A stretch of 10,506 nt of DNA from Entrophospora sp. SA101 (taxonomy: Eukaryota > Glomeromycota > Glomeromycetes > Entrophosporales > Entrophosporaceae): NCBI GenBank assembly GCA_958430865.1, contig CAUDNR010001507.1, positions 1 through 10,506 of the forward strand, given 5' to 3'. Shown piece after piece: positions 6,918 through 10,506 of this stretch; position 1 is the first letter of the stretch, and each line of letters opens with the position of its first letter. The notes under the pieces are model-generated. The model worked only from the letters and a program-made list of their open reading frames with translations. It had not been told where the DNA came from and did not search any database. The translations under genes were made by a program, and so were the position numbers.

Positions 6918-7197
6918 ACTACAATCTATAGGTGAAGGTTTCAAAAGTTTCCATCCCAGTTGAGCAAAGAATTCTTAAAAAAAAAATTTTTGCTGATGGA
7001 AATGAATAATTGCATATTCTTAAATTTGTCATCTCGTTGTTCTTAAATTCATCATTCAATCTTTATATTTTTTTGGTACAATTAATATTATTTTTTATGT
7101 ATAAAACTAACACTTACTTCATTAATTTTATATACAAATTTTTTCTTTTATAAAAAAATCAAATCTTATAATTTCAAATATTTAAAAATAAACAACA
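6918..7197. other. AT-rich intergenic region, no gene seen
   Basis: The region holds only a small inverted repeat, TTTCCATC at 6948-6955 with GATGGAAA at 6995-7002, and long A and T runs. No coding exon or RNA gene was recognised. Confidence 0.5.
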
Positions 7198-7309
7198 ATG
7201 CCATCAAAAACTTATTCAGTTTCCAATTATCAAAATCACAATTAGATGTTTTTCGATATAGCTCTTATTCGGTAGAAGAAACAGAGAAAAATACCAACCT
7301 TGTGAAAAG
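7198..7309 (+). pseudogene. Possible decayed first exon with mitochondrial-presequence-like composition
   Basis: An ATG at 7198 opens a frame that stops after 15 codons. The next frame reads without stops to a donor-like AAG|GTAAAC at 7309/7310 and encodes NLFSFQLSKSQLDVFRYSSY followed by an acidic stretch. Arg with Ser and Tyr and few acidic residues at the start recalls a mitochondrial presequence. One inserted base after the ATG would join the two. It could be an upstream exon of the dynamin pseudogene or a remnant of another gene. Confidence 0.25.
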
Positions 7310-7727
7310 GTAAACTAACTTAACTTGCAAAGTTTTAAATTTCTAATTTACATGAATAAAAAATAAATAAATTTTTTAATAAAAGTTGGTGATTGATTAA
7401 TAATAAAGATGTGATTAAAATCTGAAACCATTGCGAAAACATTTTTTGAATGAAATTTTTGATACTTTAGTACTTAAGATTTGATAAGAATTTTAATATC
7501 ACCATTATTGAATTTACAGGTAATGAAAAACATTATATAATAATATACATTATCTTAAAAATGAAAGAGTTAAAGAGCTAAAATTACCCAATTTATTAAA
7601 AATAGTCTTCTAGTTTTATATGTAAATTGAATTGATTCTGAATCTACTACATTTGGGTTTTGTTGCACATGATTTGTGATTTGATTTAAATTTGATAATT
7701 CTTTTTCAAATCATGGACTGTCTGATT
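7310..7727. other. AT-rich spacer or intron, no exon resolved
   Basis: No reliable exon was found between the presequence-like fragment and the dynamin N-terminal region. An acceptor-like AATTTACAG ends at 7519, but no extended open frame follows it. Confidence 0.4.
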
Positions 7728-10299
7728 ATGAGCAAGTGCATCTACTTTACTTACCACAAGTTTCATAAAGAATACTTCTGGATTAATGTTTTCTGGTAGC
7801 CACAATTACAGACTAATTCAAGTTAATCATAAAAAATTTGCATTAGCTAGAACAGATCTACAAATAAGGTCATTTTCGGTTCCATGATCTGTATTTCATG
7901 CAATGCAAATACCTGCAGCTGGCTTTACATTAGGGGTTGGTGGTTTGACATGCAAATTATAAATTTAATGGTAAGTAAAATATATTCTATGAACAAAATG
8001 AAAAGTATTTGCATGTATGTAAACATTTATATATATCTATATATATATAATCTATTGTAGATATGGCAAATAAAAGTTCTGAAATGCTTGGATCTCTAAT
8101 TAATGGTGTAAAATCTGCAATAGGATCAATTGGTGGATTAACAAATATGAATGTTGGAATAGAAATACCTGGTTTTGTAAAAAATATGTTTTCTAAAAAT
8201 CCAACTCAATCAAAATCATCGTCAAATTCATTTAAGGCTGATTCAGATAGACCAAAGTTTATCAAAAAGGAGGATGAAGGTGATTCAGAATCATCTAGTG
8301 GTGGTAATAGTGGTAATAGTGGTCCATCATCATCATCAGCTGCTGCTGCTGCTGCAACTGCGGCTTCATTATTTATGACTGGAGAAAAAGATAATGATGA
8401 GAATGATGGTGAAGATTCTGGAGCACATAAAAATAAACGTGGTATTCCAGCACAAGATGATGAATTCATGGTGCTTAAAAAAAAATTGATAGAAGTTTGT
8501 AATATTTTAATGAGCATTGATCATAAAGAGGCATTAAAATTACCAAGTATTGTAGTAATCAGTAGTCAAAGCTCTGGCAAAAGTTCTGTATTAGAAGCAA
8601 TTGTTGGTCATAAATTTTTGCCAAAGTAAGGTTTTCCTTTCTTTGATTTTAATATTAAATTTTAATATAATATTAAGAATATGCATTTTAATTTCTAATT
8701 TTTTGATTGTTTAACTGATTTTTCAGAAGATCAAATATGGTTACTCGGAGACCAATTGAGCTAACATCAATACATATAAAGAAGAATATGGTGAATTTCC
8801 TCAACTTGGATTAGGAAAAATACATGATTTTTTACATATACAACAAACATTACATGATCTTAATTTGGCAGCACCAGAGTCTGAATGTGTTTCCAACAAA
8901 CCAATTGAACTTCATATCTATTCACCCAATGTTCCTGACTTGACTTAATAGATTTGCCTGGTTACATTCAAGTCACAAATAAAAACCAACCTGAAACTTT
9001 AAAAGAAAAAATTGTTGAATTATGTGAGCAATATATCAGAGAGCCAAATATTATATTAGCAGTATGTTCTGCTGATATATATTTGGCAAATTCAGAAGCT
9101 TTAAAAGCTAGTCACAAAGTAGACTCTTTAGTTTGCATACTATTGGTGTTATAACAAAAATGGATTTAGTTGAACCAGAAATTGGTGCAAGTATATTAAG
9201 AAACACCGATTATCCATTACATCTAGGTTATATTGGTGTTGTTTGCAAAACCCTTAGAAAAAAAATATTACATCAGCTTTGATGCAACATGAGGACCAAT
9301 TTGTTAGGAATAATCATGTGTATAGTCAATGAGGTATCCAAATTGGTACTGGAACTTTATGTAGGAAACTTATGGAAGTGTTGGAGGAAAATATGGCAAA
9401 ATCATTGTTTTCAATTGTTTCAGCAGTCCAATCAGAATTAGAAGAGGCTTGTTATCAATTTAAAGTGCAGTATAATTGACAGGTTCGTTACATGATATAT
9501 ATATACACATATATAAATCTAAATATTTTTTTTTGCTTTCTATATATGCTTCATTAAAAAACTTATTGATGTTGATATTAGACAAATTACAGCAGAATCT
9601 TATGTTGCTGAAACCATTGACAGCATTAAACATAATTCAAAGACTTTGCACATCCTTTTAGAAAACCTCAAGTTAGAAATGAAATACATGCTATGTTAGA
9701 GCAGAGAGTGCTAGATCTTTGTGCAGAGTTGTATTGGACAGATAAAAAGATTGTTGACTTGCCAAAAACACCGCCTAATGATCTTTATTGGTAATATAAA
9801 CTTGACATGAGTTCTGCCACACTTACTAAAAGCAGTATAGGAAGAACAAGTACTCAATTAATAGCAGATGTATTAATGGCAAATATGGAGAAATTAGCAT
9901 CAATGTAACCATTGAATCATCACCCAGATACTAGTAAAAAAGTGCTTAATTTTAGTAATGAAAATTTACATAACAAATTTCCCACCACCACTGATCAAGT
10001 TGAAAATTGTGTAAAACTTTATAAATATGTAATGAACAAGAATGGGCTGAAGGTTTAAAGAGATCGATTTTACTTGTAGAAAAAGAATTAGAGTATTGTG
10101 ATAATGTCTTACAACAAATCAAAAATACTGTAGGTAAAAAAAATTAAGAGCTGCAATAAAATATATTCTAGATGGAGAAAAAGAAGCAGCTAAACGTGCA
10201 AATTTTAAGGCAAAAGAAGGTCCTGTTACAGAAATCAACAAGGAAGTCACAATCATCCATAATATACCATCAGCATCCAATAAAGTTATTGAAGAAAAT
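7728..10299 (+). pseudogene. Mitochondrial inner-membrane dynamin pseudogene (Mgm1/Msp1/OPA1 type)
   Basis: Intact members fuse the mitochondrial inner membrane and shape cristae. An ATG at 7728 precedes presequence-like sequence (RTDLQIRSFSVP), then a Gly-rich hydrophobic part (IPAAGFTLGVGGL). An intron at 7971-8060 follows, then a linker with Ser/Ala tracts. The P-loop lies at 8561-8587 and the switch at [11 protein letters not shown] after an intron (8626-8726). DLPG is at 8951-8962 and TKMD at 9154-9165. SIGRTSTQLIADVL and DQVENCVK, near 9835 and 9995, match the Mgm1 stalk. Lesions include stops at 7885, 9330, 9792 and 9906. Frameshifts lie near 7951, 8780, 8945, 9130, 9260, 9475, 9643, 10027 and 10140. 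The first P-loop Gly is Ser (AGT). The C-terminal effector region is absent; repeat DNA starts at 10300. With so many lesions it is not functional. An intact copy presumably exists elsewhere. Confidence 0.9.
8102..8825 (+). repeat. Segment duplicated at 166-889
   Basis: These 724 bases, covering the end of one exon, the whole intron 8626-8726 and part of the next exon, match 166-889 without a visible difference. The flanks differ at once on both sides. The copy includes the P-loop substitution and the frameshift near 8780, so it arose after the gene had begun to decay. Confidence 0.9.
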
Positions 10300-10506
10300 G
10301 AGTATCATTTATCTTGAAATGTAAGGTGCAATTTCTTCACATTGTTCTTTTTTCAAGATACTTCTAATGGTGCTGTAATTCTTGGTTCCATAGTAGACCT
10401 AATATAAATGAGTTTCGTATTAATTGGGACATACTGCAACAAAACCAGACAAAGTGAACATTGGTATTACCAAAGATTTCAGGGATCAAAATTTAGTAAT
10501 GTGATT
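10300..10506 (+). repeat. Dispersed repeat (copy B), truncating the dynamin pseudogene
   Basis: Positions 10300-10424 match 5443-5570 directly, and 10426-10506 match the reverse complement of 5641-5726. In this copy the two segments abut, while in copy A they are about 70 bases apart with segment 2 inverted. Dynamin-like coding sequence ends at about 10299, so the repeat marks a breakpoint or insertion. It continues beyond the window. Confidence 0.85.

Noticed and set aside
8063..8629. ATG at 8063 as the start of a separate dynamin gene
   Set aside because: The ATG follows an intron acceptor at 8060 and is in phase with the upstream exon ending at 7970, so it is an internal Met. The frame ends only because it reads into the next intron.
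8985..9270. Possibility that the dynamin is functional with programmed frameshifting
   Set aside because: There are a dozen or more stops and indels scattered through all domains, the C-terminus is missing and the P-loop Gly is changed. Recoding cannot account for this.

Overview
This window looks like AT-rich eukaryotic nuclear DNA, most likely from an early-diverging fungus (Mucoromycota in the broad sense, for example Mucoromycotina or Glomeromycotina). Three things point there. The genes have many short GT-AG introns of roughly 50-130 bases. One gene belongs to a family I associate with large expansions in Mucoromycota. The pseudogene's closest recognisable relatives are fungal mitochondrial dynamins. 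The assignment is an inference; no bacterial or organellar features were seen.

Layout. Positions 1-165 are a degenerate short tandem repeat. Positions 166-889 are a broken piece of a mitochondrial dynamin (Mgm1/Msp1/OPA1 type). It appears base-for-base identical to 8102-8825. Positions 890-2050 are a patchwork of likely transposon or gene debris: a short Ulp1-protease-like scrap, an inverted-repeat element around 1156-1300, and a more G+C-rich island. On its minus strand the island carries a two-exon gene fragment with one in-frame stop. Positions 2460-4665 hold an apparently intact nine-exon gene of about 488 codons, with a PD-(D/E)XK nuclease-like signature. Positions 4666-5820 hold repeat-like intergenic DNA with two small minus-strand reading frames. 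Part of this recurs at the end of the window with one segment inverted.

Positions 6028-6807 carry an intact five-exon UMP1 (POMP), the proteasome maturation chaperone. Its first coding exon appears to be only the ATG. Its promoter has a CCAAT box, a perfect 18-base palindrome and a 12-residue upstream ORF. Positions 7728-10299 hold a near full-length but heavily decayed Mgm1-type dynamin pseudogene, truncated by a repeat at 10300-10506.

The genes do not form a pathway. One conserved housekeeping gene (UMP1) sits among lineage-specific, mobile or decaying DNA. The most interesting items are the nuclease-like family member, the identical internal duplication of an already broken gene, the rearranged repeat that terminates the dynamin pseudogene, and the unusual 5' architecture of UMP1. 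All exon boundaries were predicted by eye from reading frame and splice-site sequence and have not been tested against transcripts.
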